The notes beneath the pieces are model-generated. The model worked only from the letters and a program-made list of their open reading frames with translations, was not told where the DNA came from and searched no databases. This document shows, piece after piece, positions 45,876 through 54,713 of a stretch of 64,000 nt of DNA (position 1 is the first letter of the stretch; every line of letters begins with the position of its first letter). The DNA comes from Paenibacillus montaniterrae (GTDB lineage Bacteria > Bacillota > Bacilli > Paenibacillales > Paenibacillaceae), in NCBI RefSeq assembly GCF_018403185.1, contig NZ_BOSE01000004.1, positions 124,001-188,000 on the forward strand, written 5' to 3'. Both the position numbers and the translations under genes were made by a program.

Positions 45876-45900
45876 CATGCTGCAAGCACACTGCAGCATG
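45876..45900 (-). other. Hairpin after the nucleoside ABC importer operon
   Basis: CATGCTGCA (45876-45884) pairs with TGCAGCATG (45892-45900). It lies in the 108-base gap before the YuiH-type gene. There is no T-run, so it is a weak terminator at best; read-through from the importer genes into the YuiH-phosphorylase pair is possible. Confidence 0.4.
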
Positions 45901-45938
45901 ACCGGCTTATGCAAATGCAAAATCAGGGCTGCTCAGCC

Positions 45939-46862
45939 TTAGCGTGAGCTGCCGCTTGATTTTTTAGCTTCATCCTTGTAGCCTGAATTTTTGAAGAATA
46001 TCATGGCGATAATCGTAACGACAAAAGGCAGCATCGCTGTAATATTCGACGGAATCGAGAAGTTTTGCAGACGATAGCTTAACGCCTCCATAAAACCGAA
46101 CAGCAAGCTTGCTCCCGCTACGCCAATTGGATTGGATTGGCCAAGCATCGTTGCGACAAGCGCAATAAAGCCGCGACCATTGGTCATTCCTTCCGTAAAC
46201 ATCGTTACATTGCCGAGAGAAAGCTGAGCTCCTGCCAAGCCGCACAACGCGCCGCAAATAAGCACGGCTACATACTGCGTCTTTTTCACATGAAGTCCCA
46301 AGCTTCTTGCAGCGATAGGATTTTCACCTGCTGCCAGCAAGCGGAAGCCAGCAACTGTTTTGTACAAATAAATTTGCAGCACAATGACAATAATGATCGC
46401 TGCATATACGAGAATCGACTGTCCCGACAGCACGTCGCCAAGCCATGGAATATCCTTCAGTACAGGAATGTCCAGCTTGGGCAGTCCCTTCATATCCTTG
46501 TCATAATAAGCGCCTTTTACATCAAATATTGCCCGCAAGGAGAAGGTCGTTAATCCTGTGGCCAGGAAATTGAGTGCAATCCCGACGACGATCACATTGG
46601 CCTGCAAATTGATGCTCATATAAGCAAACAGCAGTGAAAAGACCAAGGTGCAAACGACCGAGAACAGCACAGCCATCGTAATGCTTCCCGTTAAGTAATT
46701 GCCCAAAATTGCCGAGAAGGCTCCAACCAAAATCATCCCTTCCAGGCCGACATTAAATAGGCCGACACGAGCGCATATTGCTCCGCCAAGTGCTGCCAGC
46801 AAAATCGGAGCAACCATACGTAATGCTGCAGCGAACAATGACACATCAAACAGCTGATCCAT
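45939..46862 (-). CDS. nupQ: Nucleoside ABC transporter permease NupQ/YufQ type
   Basis: A 307-residue permease of the BMP-linked (RbsC-like) superfamily with about eight to ten membrane segments. Conserved family sequence ARVGLFNVGLEGMILVGAF, VGIALNFLATGLT, AAGENPIAARSLGL and GRGFIALVATMLG is present. Its start overlaps the end of the NupP gene by 17 bases. In Bacillus subtilis the cognate system imports guanosine and other nucleosides and is repressed by CodY; the specificity here is inferred from gene order N-O-P-Q and overall similarity. Confidence 0.88.
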   Translation of the reverse strand: MDQLFDVSLFAAALRMVAPILLAALGGAICARVGLFNVGLEGMILVGAFSAILGNYLTGSITMAVLFSVVCTLVFSLLFAYMSINLQANVIVVGIALNFLATGLTTFSLRAIFDVKGAYYDKDMKGLPKLDIPVLKDIPWLGDVLSGQSILVYAAIIIVIVLQIYLYKTVAGFRLLAAGENPIAARSLGLHVKKTQYVAVLICGALCGLAGAQLSLGNVTMFTEGMTNGRGFIALVATMLGQSNPIGVAGASLLFGFMEALSYRLQNFSIPSNITAMLPFVVTIIAMIFFKNSGYKDEAKKSSGSSR

Positions 46863-47913
46863 CTTTTGCCCCCGCTTTCTTACGTTTAATAAATGAAATA
46901 GTAATTTTAGCTGAGATAAACAAAATTAAAACAGCTTGAATGATGCTGGAAATTTCCAGTGGCACATCGGTATTGCGCTCCATGCCCATGCCGCCTGTTT
47001 GCAGCGCTGACAGCAATAAAGCAGCAAAGGCAGTGCCAATCGGATTGGAATTGGCAAGCAGCGTCGCCATAATGCCAGACCATGCATAATTGGCTGCCGT
47101 TAATGAACCGTCAAGAAAACGATATTGAGTCCCGAGTACTTCCGATGCTCCGGCCAATCCGGCAATCGCACCGCTGACAAACATGCTTATAATCATAAGC
47201 TTGCCGCGATTTACTCCACCGTAGCTAGCAAACAGCGGATTGCCGCCCATCATGCGAATTTCATAGCCCTTCGTTGTATGCTTCATAAACAGATGCATTC
47301 CAAGCGCCAGCACAATCGCGATTACGAAGCCAAGATGTACGGTCATCCCTTGAAACAGCTTCGGAAACATTGCACTCGCATCGATCATTTGTGTTTGTGA
47401 CAAGGCCGAGGAGCCTGTCCGATCTTTAAACGGATAGGCGACCATATAGCCTGCAAACAATGTGGCGATATAGTTGAGCAGCAGTGTCGTAATAAGCAGG
47501 TTCATGCCAAAGCGTGAATCAAGCCAGCCGGCAAATGCCGACCATAGTCCGGCGACAATGATTGCCGCAATAATGGCTGCCAGCATTTTAATTAGTCCAG
47601 GTCCCGGGATATACAAGGCAGTCAAGGCAGCGCTTAACGCCCCCAGCACCATCTGCCCTTCTGCTCCCATATTGAAAAATCCTGCGCGGAAGGCAAGCGC
47701 AACCCCGAGTCCAACTAAAATAATAGGCGTTGCACGCGCTAATGTATTAGTCAGAAAGAAAAAATTGCCAAATGCGCCCTTCCACATTTCACGATAGGTC
47801 TCCAGCACATCGCCGCCTACAAGCAAAATCGCGATGGCTCCAACCAGCAGGCCGGCAACGATAGCGAGCAGCGGCTGTATCAGTGCTTGTAAAGTATCCT
47901 TCAGTTTATCCAA
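46846..47913 (-). CDS. nupP: Nucleoside ABC transporter permease NupP/YufP type
   Basis: A 355-residue permease with about nine to ten membrane segments; RAGFFNMGAEGQMVLGALSA and NLLITTLLLNYIATLFAGYMV are typical. The start codon is TTG, preceded by GGAGGGAAAGCGG. It overlaps the NupO gene end by 8 bases and the NupQ gene start by 17 bases, so the three are translationally coupled. The C-terminus is cationic (KRKKAGAKDGSAV). With NupQ it forms the heterodimeric channel of the importer. Confidence 0.88.
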   Translation of the reverse strand: MDKLKDTLQALIQPLLAIVAGLLVGAIAILLVGGDVLETYREMWKGAFGNFFFLTNTLARATPIILVGLGVALAFRAGFFNMGAEGQMVLGALSAALTALYIPGPGLIKMLAAIIAAIIVAGLWSAFAGWLDSRFGMNLLITTLLLNYIATLFAGYMVAYPFKDRTGSSALSQTQMIDASAMFPKLFQGMTVHLGFVIAIVLALGMHLFMKHTTKGYEIRMMGGNPLFASYGGVNRGKLMIISMFVSGAIAGLAGASEVLGTQYRFLDGSLTAANYAWSGIMATLLANSNPIGTAFAALLLSALQTGGMGMERNTDVPLEISSIIQAVLILFISAKITISFIKRKKAGAKDGSAV

Positions 47914-49405
47914 CCGCTTTCCCTCCTGCCATCAACAAGCTGATTTGCTCCTCTGTTGCAGTTGCAGCATCAAGCTCGCCTACTATTTTACCTTCATACA
48001 TGACAAGAATCCGATCCGCAAGCTTCATAATTTCGGTCAGCTCGCTAGAAACGAGCAGAATAGCCGCACGCTCTTCACGGCGCTTAAGCAGCTCGCCATG
48101 GATAATTTCCATTGCGCCTACGTCAACTCCGCGCGTTGGCTCTGCAGCAATTAAAAATGGAGACTGCTGGGCAATTTCCCGTGCCACAATCAGCTTCTGC
48201 AAATTACCGCCCGACAAATACTGTGCTTTCGTGTTCAAGGAGCCCGTCTTGATTGCAAATCGGTCTACCCATTCCGACACAAGCGTGCGAATCGCCTTGC
48301 GATTAAGAATACCTCGCTTGCTCGTCGAGGCTAAATGCCCCATAATGCCATTATCTGAAACGGTCGCTTCCTTCGATACTCCCCATAGATAGCGATCCTC
48401 CGGGATATGCGCCAAGCCGCTGTCTCGAATTTGCTTTACAGAAGCGCCGGTTACGTTCTGATCCTGAATAACAATTGTTCCTTCATCAATCGCCATAAGT
48501 CCTGAAATAGCCTGTAAAAGCTCGGATTGCCCATTGCCTGATATGCCGGCTACGCCAACGATCTCGCCTTCACGCACCTGAAAGCTGATGCGGTCCAGCA
48601 ATGGCTTTGCTTTATTGCCTTTAATCGACACCCCGCTTACATCAATGACCGGCTTGCCAGTCTCAAGCGTGCTCCGTTCCAGCTTAACCAGCTCGCGTCC
48701 AACCATCATCCGTGAAAGCTGCTCTTCATTCGTCTCGCCAGCGTTAACAGTCCCCGTGACGACGCCATCGCGCAGCACCGTAATACGGTCAGATACCTCC
48801 ATAATTTCACTGAGCTTATGGCTAATAATGATAAAGCTTTTGCCTTGTGCCGCCAACGATTTAATGGAGGCCAGCAGCTCTTTTACCTCTAACGGCGTCA
48901 AGACGCCAGTAGGCTCATCAAGAATAATAATTTCCGCACCTTGATGCAGTACTTTTAAGATTTCTACCCGCTGCTGCATGCCAAGCGAGCAGTCTGCTAC
49001 TTTTTTCTTCGGATCAACAGGCATATTGTATTTTTCCGAAATTGAAATCGTTTCTTCGATTGCCTTCTTGCGGTCAAACATCATGCTCTTCTTTGGTTCT
49101 CTGCCGATTACGATGTTTTCGGCGATTGAGAATGCTGGGAACAGCATAAAATGCTGATGCACCATGCCGATTTTATGCTTGATCGCATCGGTTGGATCGT
49201 GAAAAACAACTGGCTGCCCGTTTATTTTGATATGCCCGCTTGTAGGACTTTCCATACCGTACAAAATGCGCATTAGCGTAGTTTTCCCCGCACCATTTTC
49301 CCCAATCAGTGCATGGACCTCGCCTTTGCGCAAGTTAAAGCTGACATTTCGATTCGCCGTGACCAAGCCGTATGACTTCGTAATGCTGTCCATCTCAAGC
49401 AGCAT
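47906..49405 (-). CDS. nupO: Nucleoside ABC transporter ATP-binding protein NupO/YufO type
   Basis: A 499-residue double ATPase of the RbsA-like type. The N-half carries Walker A GENGAGKTT, LSLGMQQRVE-like CSLGMQQRVEIL and Walker B IIILDEPTG. The C-half has a degenerate Walker A (GISGNGQSELL), LSGGNLQKLIVARE and LIAAEPTRGVD, as usual for the family, where only one site is fully canonical. I placed the start at 49405 because AAAGGAG precedes it; the frame extends 12 residues upstream. It is separated from the binding-protein gene by a hairpin at 49432-49454. Confidence 0.92.
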   Translation of the reverse strand: MLLEMDSITKSYGLVTANRNVSFNLRKGEVHALIGENGAGKTTLMRILYGMESPTSGHIKINGQPVVFHDPTDAIKHKIGMVHQHFMLFPAFSIAENIVIGREPKKSMMFDRKKAIEETISISEKYNMPVDPKKKVADCSLGMQQRVEILKVLHQGAEIIILDEPTGVLTPLEVKELLASIKSLAAQGKSFIIISHKLSEIMEVSDRITVLRDGVVTGTVNAGETNEEQLSRMMVGRELVKLERSTLETGKPVIDVSGVSIKGNKAKPLLDRISFQVREGEIVGVAGISGNGQSELLQAISGLMAIDEGTIVIQDQNVTGASVKQIRDSGLAHIPEDRYLWGVSKEATVSDNGIMGHLASTSKRGILNRKAIRTLVSEWVDRFAIKTGSLNTKAQYLSGGNLQKLIVAREIAQQSPFLIAAEPTRGVDVGAMEIIHGELLKRREERAAILLVSSELTEIMKLADRILVMYEGKIVGELDAATATEEQISLLMAGGKAVG

Positions 49406-49431
49406 ACAAACGCTCCTTTCAAACAATGAAA

Positions 49432-49454
49432 CCGGCTGCATAGGCTGCAGCCGG
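49432..49454 (-). other. Intercistronic hairpin between nupN and nupO
   Basis: CCGGCTGC (49432-49439) pairs perfectly with GCAGCCGG (49447-49454), 7-nt loop. It lies 30 bases after the binding-protein stop codon and has no T-run. Position and build match the hairpins next to the other two binding-protein genes of the window. Confidence 0.6.
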
Positions 49455-49483
49455 CAATTAACTAATCGTTAAGCGGCGTAAAA

Positions 49484-50545
49484 CTATTCTTTCGTAACAG
49501 AAGCGTCGATCTCGCCGTTTTTAATGCCCTCTGCAATTTCTTTAAGCTTTGCAATATTTTCCTCACCAATTGCCTCGCTTAGCGGAGATTCAGAGTCTCT
49601 TGTTACAAATGTAAGACCAACACCATCTTCTGCCAAACCATAGTAAGACGGACCATATTCAAACGTACCTTCCACGAACTCTTTTACTGTTTCGTAAGCA
49701 ACTGTATCTACACCTTTAAGCTGGGAAAGAATGATATGCTCAGGGTCGTTAATTGTACGGTCAACGTCCTGACCAGAAGTGTAGAAGCCTTTTTCCTTGG
49801 CAGCATCAAATACCCCAAAGTCACTTACAGCAGACATGCCTGCAATAAAGTCAGCGCCTTGAGAATGCTGCACCATCGCAAGCTCTTTCGCTTTAGCTGT
49901 ATCGTTAAAGCCGCCAACATAGCTTACAAGCACCTTGGCGTCAGGATTTGTATGCTTCAAGCCTTTTTCAAAGCCGACTGTATACTTGTCCATTAGCTCG
50001 CCCTCAATTGCAACGATGTTGCCGACGACATTGCTTTCAGTAATTAGCCCTGCTGCCGCGCCAAGTAGAAACGATGCTTCATTTTCTTTAAAGGCAACAC
50101 TGCGAACATTCGGTACATCCGGAACAACCTGGTCAATAATGGCTAGCGGCAATTCAGGATTTTCAGCCGCGATTTTTCTTAATGCATCCTCTGCCTGGAA
50201 CGTTGCTGTAATGATCAAATCATATTTTTCAGCTACAGCAGCGCGGAAGTTTTGCTCGAATGCGCTAGCATCGGAGGATTCGATCGTTTTTACTTCAACG
50301 CCGAAATCTTTTCCTGCTTGTTGAAAGCCTTTATCCATCAATTCGAAAAATGGGTTAACGCCAATTTCCTCAGGTAGCACTAGAGCGATTTTCATATCTT
50401 TTTTCTCGCTATCCGTGTTTGAAGCATTGTTGCTGCCAGTGTTAGCAGCATTATTTCCCTGATTGCCATTGTTGCCGCCGCCGCACGCTGCAAGCAAACC
50501 AATAACTAGAGCCAGAGTCATAAGTACAGCCAGTCTCTTTTTCAC
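49484..50545 (-). CDS. nupN: BMP-family nucleoside-binding lipoprotein NupN type
   Basis: A 353-residue binding protein of the BMP/PnrA/Med family. The start is GTG at 50545, preceded by GAGGAGAG; an upstream TTG frame (to 50581) would swallow that site. The signal peptide ends in GLLAAC (Cys21), followed by a Gly/Asn-rich linker. It would capture purine nucleosides outside the cell and deliver them to NupPQ. First gene of the operon. Its leader contains AAATTTTCGCTGATT, a weak match to the CodY box; regulation by CodY, known for the Bacillus system, is only hinted at here. Confidence 0.9.
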   Translation of the reverse strand: MKKRLAVLMTLALVIGLLAACGGGNNGNQGNNAANTGSNNASNTDSEKKDMKIALVLPEEIGVNPFFELMDKGFQQAGKDFGVEVKTIESSDASAFEQNFRAAVAEKYDLIITATFQAEDALRKIAAENPELPLAIIDQVVPDVPNVRSVAFKENEASFLLGAAAGLITESNVVGNIVAIEGELMDKYTVGFEKGLKHTNPDAKVLVSYVGGFNDTAKAKELAMVQHSQGADFIAGMSAVSDFGVFDAAKEKGFYTSGQDVDRTINDPEHIILSQLKGVDTVAYETVKEFVEGTFEYGPSYYGLAEDGVGLTFVTRDSESPLSEAIGEENIAKLKEIAEGIKNGEIDASVTKE

Positions 50546-50666
50546 AGTTTGTTCTCTCCTCTTTAATGTTTTATTCGACAAATTCCTACTTCATCTTACA
50601 CAATCAGCGAAAATTTTTAAGCAGAAATTTATATTCTTCACAAATTTGACACATTTATAAACGATT

Positions 50667-50692
50667 ACATTGTGATAACATTGTACATTTGT
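50667..50692. promoter_or_regulatory. Direct repeats ACATTGT upstream of nupN
   Basis: ACATTGT lies at 50667-50673 and 50678-50684 (11 bases apart), followed directly by the variant ACATTTGT (50685-50692). The cluster lies between the MarR gene end and nupN, about 120-150 bases before the nupN start. It may be a regulator site; the bound protein is unknown. Confidence 0.35.
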
Positions 50693-50725
50693 CGCTTATG
50701 CTTCTGCCTATCGGTTTTATCCTTA

Positions 50726-51196
50726 TTATTCTGCTGCCTGCAGCTCTTCTTCGTATTGAAGCATATTGCCGCGCAGCTTTGTAAATAAGTGTAACCCAAA
50801 CCTCATTTCCTCATTACTCATCTCGGCAAATAAATGCAGCATCAGCTCTCTGCGAATTTGCTTGATTTCCTCTGCTCGCTGTCTGCCTTGCTCAGTTAAT
50901 GAAAGCATAACGACTCTTCGGTCACTTTTATCCTTTTCCCTTGTAACCAAGCCATATTCGATCAGCTTGTCCGCCAACCCTGTTACTGCACCGCAAGTAA
51001 TATGAAGCTTGTCCGCCAAATTAGAAGCCTTCATCGGTCCTTGATCGGCAATCGTCGTTAACAGGCGAGCATGCGTCAAGCCAATGCCTACCGTGCTGTG
51101 CTTGGCCCAATAGTTGTTAATCATGCTGCGAATTTCACGAAACAATTCATCAAGCTGATACATCAGCTCGATATCCTGCTTTTCTTGTATCGTCAT
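50726..51196 (-). CDS. MarR-family transcriptional regulator
   Basis: A 156-residue winged-helix regulator: an N-terminal dimerisation helix, then KASNLADKLHITCGAVTGLADKLIEYGLV (recognition region, about residues 58-86), and the wing REKDKSDRRVVMLSLTEQG. C-terminal helices complete the dimer interface. The start at 51196 follows GGAGAGGAG; the frame extends eight residues upstream from a TTG that overlaps this site. It is 180 bases upstream of nupN on the same strand and divergent from ilvD; which of them it controls is not clear from sequence. Confidence 0.9.
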   Translation of the reverse strand: MTIQEKQDIELMYQLDELFREIRSMINNYWAKHSTVGIGLTHARLLTTIADQGPMKASNLADKLHITCGAVTGLADKLIEYGLVTREKDKSDRRVVMLSLTEQGRQRAEEIKQIRRELMLHLFAEMSNEEMRFGLHLFTKLRGNMLQYEEELQAAE

Positions 51197-51399
51197 TTTT
51201 TGCTGCTCCTCTCCTTTCAACTTTATCCATCATGTTTCGCCTTATCACTGTCAAATGTACATATATTCAGTATAGCAAATTAATGTTTTGCCTGCTCTAT
51301 TTCCTTGCAATATCCGTGACAACTTTGTAGCCAGAACAAGCTCAGTGTGCTAATATTACAACTATAAGCTTTTATGTTTTTACACTTTTACTGCGCAAG

Positions 51400-51420
51400 C
51401 AATGACAATTTGCGTCATTG
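51400..51420. promoter_or_regulatory. Inverted repeat just upstream of ilvD
   Basis: CAATGAC (51400-51406) and GTCATTG (51414-51420) form a perfect 7-bp inverted repeat around a 7-nt centre, 31 bases before the ilvD start and between ilvD and the divergent MarR gene. It could be an operator. No T-box leader was found in the 254-base gap. Confidence 0.4.
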
Positions 51421-51450
51421 CATTGTATTCATACAAGGAGGATCTTCATT

Positions 51451-53136
51451 ATGGCAAGACAAAGAATGCGTTCTGATATGATTAAACGCGGTTTTGACCG
51501 CGCACCTCACCGCAGCCTGCTGCGCGCTGCCGGTGTTAAGGAAGAGGATTTTGACAAACCGTTTATTGCAGTATGTAACTCCTATATCGACATCGTTCCA
51601 GGACATGTACATTTGCAGGAATTTGGTAAAATTGTAAAAGAAGCGATCCGTGAAGCTGGCGGCGTTCCTTTCGAATTTAATACGATTGGTGTAGACGACG
51701 GTATTGCGATGGGTCATATCGGCATGCGCTACTCGCTTGCGAGCCGCGAAATTATTGCTGACTCTGTCGAAACAGTTGTCAATGCGCATTGGTTCGACGG
51801 CATGGTCTGCATTCCAAACTGTGACAAAATTACACCGGGCATGATTCTGGGCGCGCTTCGCGTCAACATCCCTACAATGCTTGTAAGCGGTGGTCCAATG
51901 AAAGCGGGCAGAACATCCGATGGCCGCGCCATTTCCTTGACTAGCGTATTTGAAGGCGTAGGTGCTCACCAATCCGGCCTTATTAACGATGAGCAATTAC
52001 AAGAGCTTGAGCAATTCGGCTGTCCAACTTGCGGCTCCTGCTCTGGCATGTTCACAGCAAACTCTATGAACTGTCTGGCTGAAATTCTTGGTCTTGCTAT
52101 GCCTGGCAACGGCACAATTCTCGCTGTATCACCTGAGCGCAAGGAATTTGTTAAACAATCTGCTCGTCAATTGATGGAGCTGATTAAATTGAACTTGAAG
52201 CCGCGCGACATCGTAACGAAAGAAGCAATTGACAATGCCTTCGCTTTGGATATGGCGATGGGCGGTTCAACGAATACAGTGCTTCATACGCTTGCGATTG
52301 CTCATGAAGCTGGCATCGACTACTCCATTGAAGATATTAATGCTGTTGCAGAGCGCGTGCCGCATTTGGCTAAAATTGCGCCTGCATCCGATTACCATAT
52401 TGAGGATGTGCACAACGCTGGCGGCGTAAGTGCAATTATTAACGAGCTGCTTAAGAAAGAAGGCGCCTTGCATCCTGAGTGCATCACTGTTACAGGCAAA
52501 ACGCTGCGCGAAAATGTAGCTGGCTGCGAAATTAAGGATCATGATGTTATTCATCCACTAGAAAATCCGCACTCTGAGCGCGGCGGACTAGCTATTCTAT
52601 TCGGTAACCTTGCTCCGAACGGCTCTGTTATTAAAACGGGCGCAGTTGACAAATCGGTTGGCGGCTACCATAAAGGCCCTGCTGTTTGCTTCGACTCTCA
52701 GGATGAATGTCTTGCTGGTCTGGCAAATGGAAAAATTAAAGAAGGCGATGTCGTTGTCATTCGCTATGAAGGCCCTCGCGGAGGTCCTGGCATGCCTGAA
52801 ATGCTTGCTCCAACATCGCAAATTGTTGGTATGGGTCTTGGTGCTAAGGTTGCACTTATTACGGATGGCCGCTTCTCTGGCGCGTCCCGCGGTATTTCCA
52901 TCGGTCACGTATCGCCTGAGGCTGCTGACGGTGGTCCGATTGCTCTTATTCAAGATGGCGACATCATTGAAATCGACATGAATAACCGCACTATTAATTT
53001 GCTTGTTAGCGATGAGGAACTGGAAGCTCGTAAAGCGGCTTGGCCGGGCTTCGAGCTAAAAATCAAGCGCGGCTACCTCGCTCGCTACGCACACCTTGTT
53101 ACAAGCGCAAATACAGGCGCAGTAATGAAAATGTAA
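51451..53136 (+). CDS. ilvD: Dihydroxy-acid dehydratase
   Basis: A 561-residue enzyme of isoleucine, valine and pantothenate synthesis, converting 2,3-dihydroxy-3-methylbutanoate (or the pentanoate homologue) to the 2-keto acid. Iron-sulfur ligand cysteines are at AVCNSYIDI (Cys42), [11 protein letters not shown] (Cys124) and [13 protein letters not shown]; the metal-binding [10 protein letters not shown] and the C-terminal [11 protein letters not shown] are intact. The start at 51451 follows AAGGAGG; an in-frame ATG 11 codons upstream has no site. It stands alone, with no other ilv or leu genes nearby. Its codon use is smoother than that of neighbours, as expected for a well-expressed gene. 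Confidence 0.97.
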   Translation: MARQRMRSDMIKRGFDRAPHRSLLRAAGVKEEDFDKPFIAVCNSYIDIVPGHVHLQEFGKIVKEAIREAGGVPFEFNTIGVDDGIAMGHIGMRYSLASREIIADSVETVVNAHWFDGMVCIPNCDKITPGMILGALRVNIPTMLVSGGPMKAGRTSDGRAISLTSVFEGVGAHQSGLINDEQLQELEQFGCPTCGSCSGMFTANSMNCLAEILGLAMPGNGTILAVSPERKEFVKQSARQLMELIKLNLKPRDIVTKEAIDNAFALDMAMGGSTNTVLHTLAIAHEAGIDYSIEDINAVAERVPHLAKIAPASDYHIEDVHNAGGVSAIINELLKKEGALHPECITVTGKTLRENVAGCEIKDHDVIHPLENPHSERGGLAILFGNLAPNGSVIKTGAVDKSVGGYHKGPAVCFDSQDECLAGLANGKIKEGDVVVIRYEGPRGGPGMPEMLAPTSQIVGMGLGAKVALITDGRFSGASRGISIGHVSPEAADGGPIALIQDGDIIEIDMNNRTINLLVSDEELEARKAAWPGFELKIKRGYLARYAHLVTSANTGAVMKM

Positions 53137-53187
53137 TCAGCTTTGCTGTAAGGCTTGACAAAGCTTCTATAAAATGAATTTTAGCAG

Positions 53188-53224
53188 CACAAAGGGGTTG
53201 TCCAGTACGGACAACCCCTTTGTG
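53188..53224. terminator. Bidirectional terminator between ilvD and the deacetylase gene
   Basis: A perfect 16-bp stem (53188-53203 with 53209-53224) has a 5-nt loop and lies between two convergent genes. The T-tracts are short, but the stem is very stable and symmetrical. Confidence 0.8.
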
Positions 53225-53247
53225 TATAGTAATATGATGATTGCATA

Positions 53248-54549
53248 CTAATGCTTGAAATTCTCCATTAAATAACGAGTAGACATGAGCAATATTTTCG
53301 GCTCTTCTATCGTTTTCGCTTGGGTAGCTGCTTGCTGAACTGTAGATTTTTGCTTTGGTGTTAACACCTTCATTAACATATCCAGATACAGCTTCGTGCT
53401 CCTTTTAAAAAGTCCGTTAGGCAAGTCATGGATCGTAAAGCCAAGCTTGTCCGCGCCACGATTAATCATCGTAATGCCTTGAATCGCTTTAATTGGCTTG
53501 TCTCTAACCTCCTCTTGCAGCATGCTTGCAAGACGCGGCAATGCTCTTTCCACCTCGCGGATCATTTTAATCGCGATGGCTAACGGATTTTTTGAGGTAA
53601 ATGCGATTTCTGACAGCTTCTTATTATCAAAATGCAGCTCGACGAACAAATCTCCCTTGCGCAGCAGCTCTCCATTTTCTAGCGGCAGCTCTTTCCCCTT
53701 ATAGGTAAGGAGTCGATAGTGGAAAAATGGCGATCCGGCAACGTAGACAGATTTCAAGCGCATGATTTTATGAAACAGTGTTTCCCAGGCAAGCCATAGC
53801 TTAATAACGAGCCGTTTCCCTAAAGAACGCTGTTGCTTCACTCTTTTGTCAGTCAGCTTTATCAGCTCATCCACTGTTACCATTTTCAGTCCCTTTTCCG
53901 TTGCAGCCTGCATATAAGCTTCCAAAGCAATAAGCATATTGCGCGGCGCATCTACATCCGCACCTAATGTGCGACCGCAATCGTGCAGCAGCAGCACCTC
54001 TCCTGGAGCAACCTTTTTCAGCATTCGCTTTTTCAGCTTCTCCGCAGTCAGCTTTTCCGACCAATCGCCAAATAAAGCTGACCACAGTACAATGTTAAGC
54101 TGTGATACATTACGATAATCAAACAGATTCATAATGCCCCAAGGCGGACGATAGTAAATCGAACGCTCGCCTGTTACGCTCTCAATAATATCATTAGTAA
54201 GCTCGATATGCTTCTTAACGGTTTTCGGACGCATAAACCAGTTGGTCTTATGCTCGTAGTTGTGAACTCCTATTGTATGACCTTCATTCTTCATGCGCAT
54301 TAAAAGCTCAGGATGCTGTTTGGCATGTACGCCAACGACAAAAAACGTTGCTTTGGCATCATACTTTTTCAGCAAATCTAGCAATTGTTCAGTATATACA
54401 GGATCAGGACCATCATCGAAGGTTAGCGCGAGCTCTTGCTTGACAATACCTCTTTTAAATACGCGATAACCAAAAACTCTGCTCAGCAAGCCTGGAATAA
54501 ATGCATAGAAGGTCATAAAATAAAAGCCCCAGGTCAATAGATTTTCCAT
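53248..54549 (-). CDS. Polysaccharide deacetylase with C-terminal YkoP-like domain
   Basis: A 433-residue protein with an N-terminal membrane segment (about residues 2-25) and then a NodB-type deacetylase domain with all five motifs: TFDDGPD, HTIGVHNYEH, RPPWG, the DWS region and LLLHDCG. Asp and two His residues for the metal are present, so it should be active on an extracytoplasmic N-acetylated glycan such as peptidoglycan. The last 180 residues match the YkoP-type domain, of unknown function. The start at 54549 has AGGTGAGG upstream; a GTG five codons earlier is possible. It is divergent from the AI-2E family gene. Confidence 0.88.
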   Translation of the reverse strand: MENLLTWGFYFMTFYAFIPGLLSRVFGYRVFKRGIVKQELALTFDDGPDPVYTEQLLDLLKKYDAKATFFVVGVHAKQHPELLMRMKNEGHTIGVHNYEHKTNWFMRPKTVKKHIELTNDIIESVTGERSIYYRPPWGIMNLFDYRNVSQLNIVLWSALFGDWSEKLTAEKLKKRMLKKVAPGEVLLLHDCGRTLGADVDAPRNMLIALEAYMQAATEKGLKMVTVDELIKLTDKRVKQQRSLGKRLVIKLWLAWETLFHKIMRLKSVYVAGSPFFHYRLLTYKGKELPLENGELLRKGDLFVELHFDNKKLSEIAFTSKNPLAIAIKMIREVERALPRLASMLQEEVRDKPIKAIQGITMINRGADKLGFTIHDLPNGLFKRSTKLYLDMLMKVLTPKQKSTVQQAATQAKTIEEPKILLMSTRYLMENFKH

Positions 54550-54713
54550 GATTGTATTCCTCACCTAAAAAATGATATAGTCAATATATGCTAATCATAT
54601 TTAAATATTTTGTTAAAGACACTAGCTAATATTGTAGCATATTCTCACTTTTTTCTCACTAGAATTAACTATAGTAAAAATATGTTTCGTAGAAAAAGAA
54701 AGGATGGTTTTAT

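Noticed and set aside
50546..50725. Purine riboswitch upstream of nupN
   Set aside because: The AT-rich leader shows no three-way junction with the conserved loop sequences and no terminator hairpin before the start codon.
51221..51450. T-box leader or riboswitch upstream of ilvD
   Set aside because: No T-box sequence, specifier-like stem or terminator/antiterminator pair could be seen; only a short inverted repeat.
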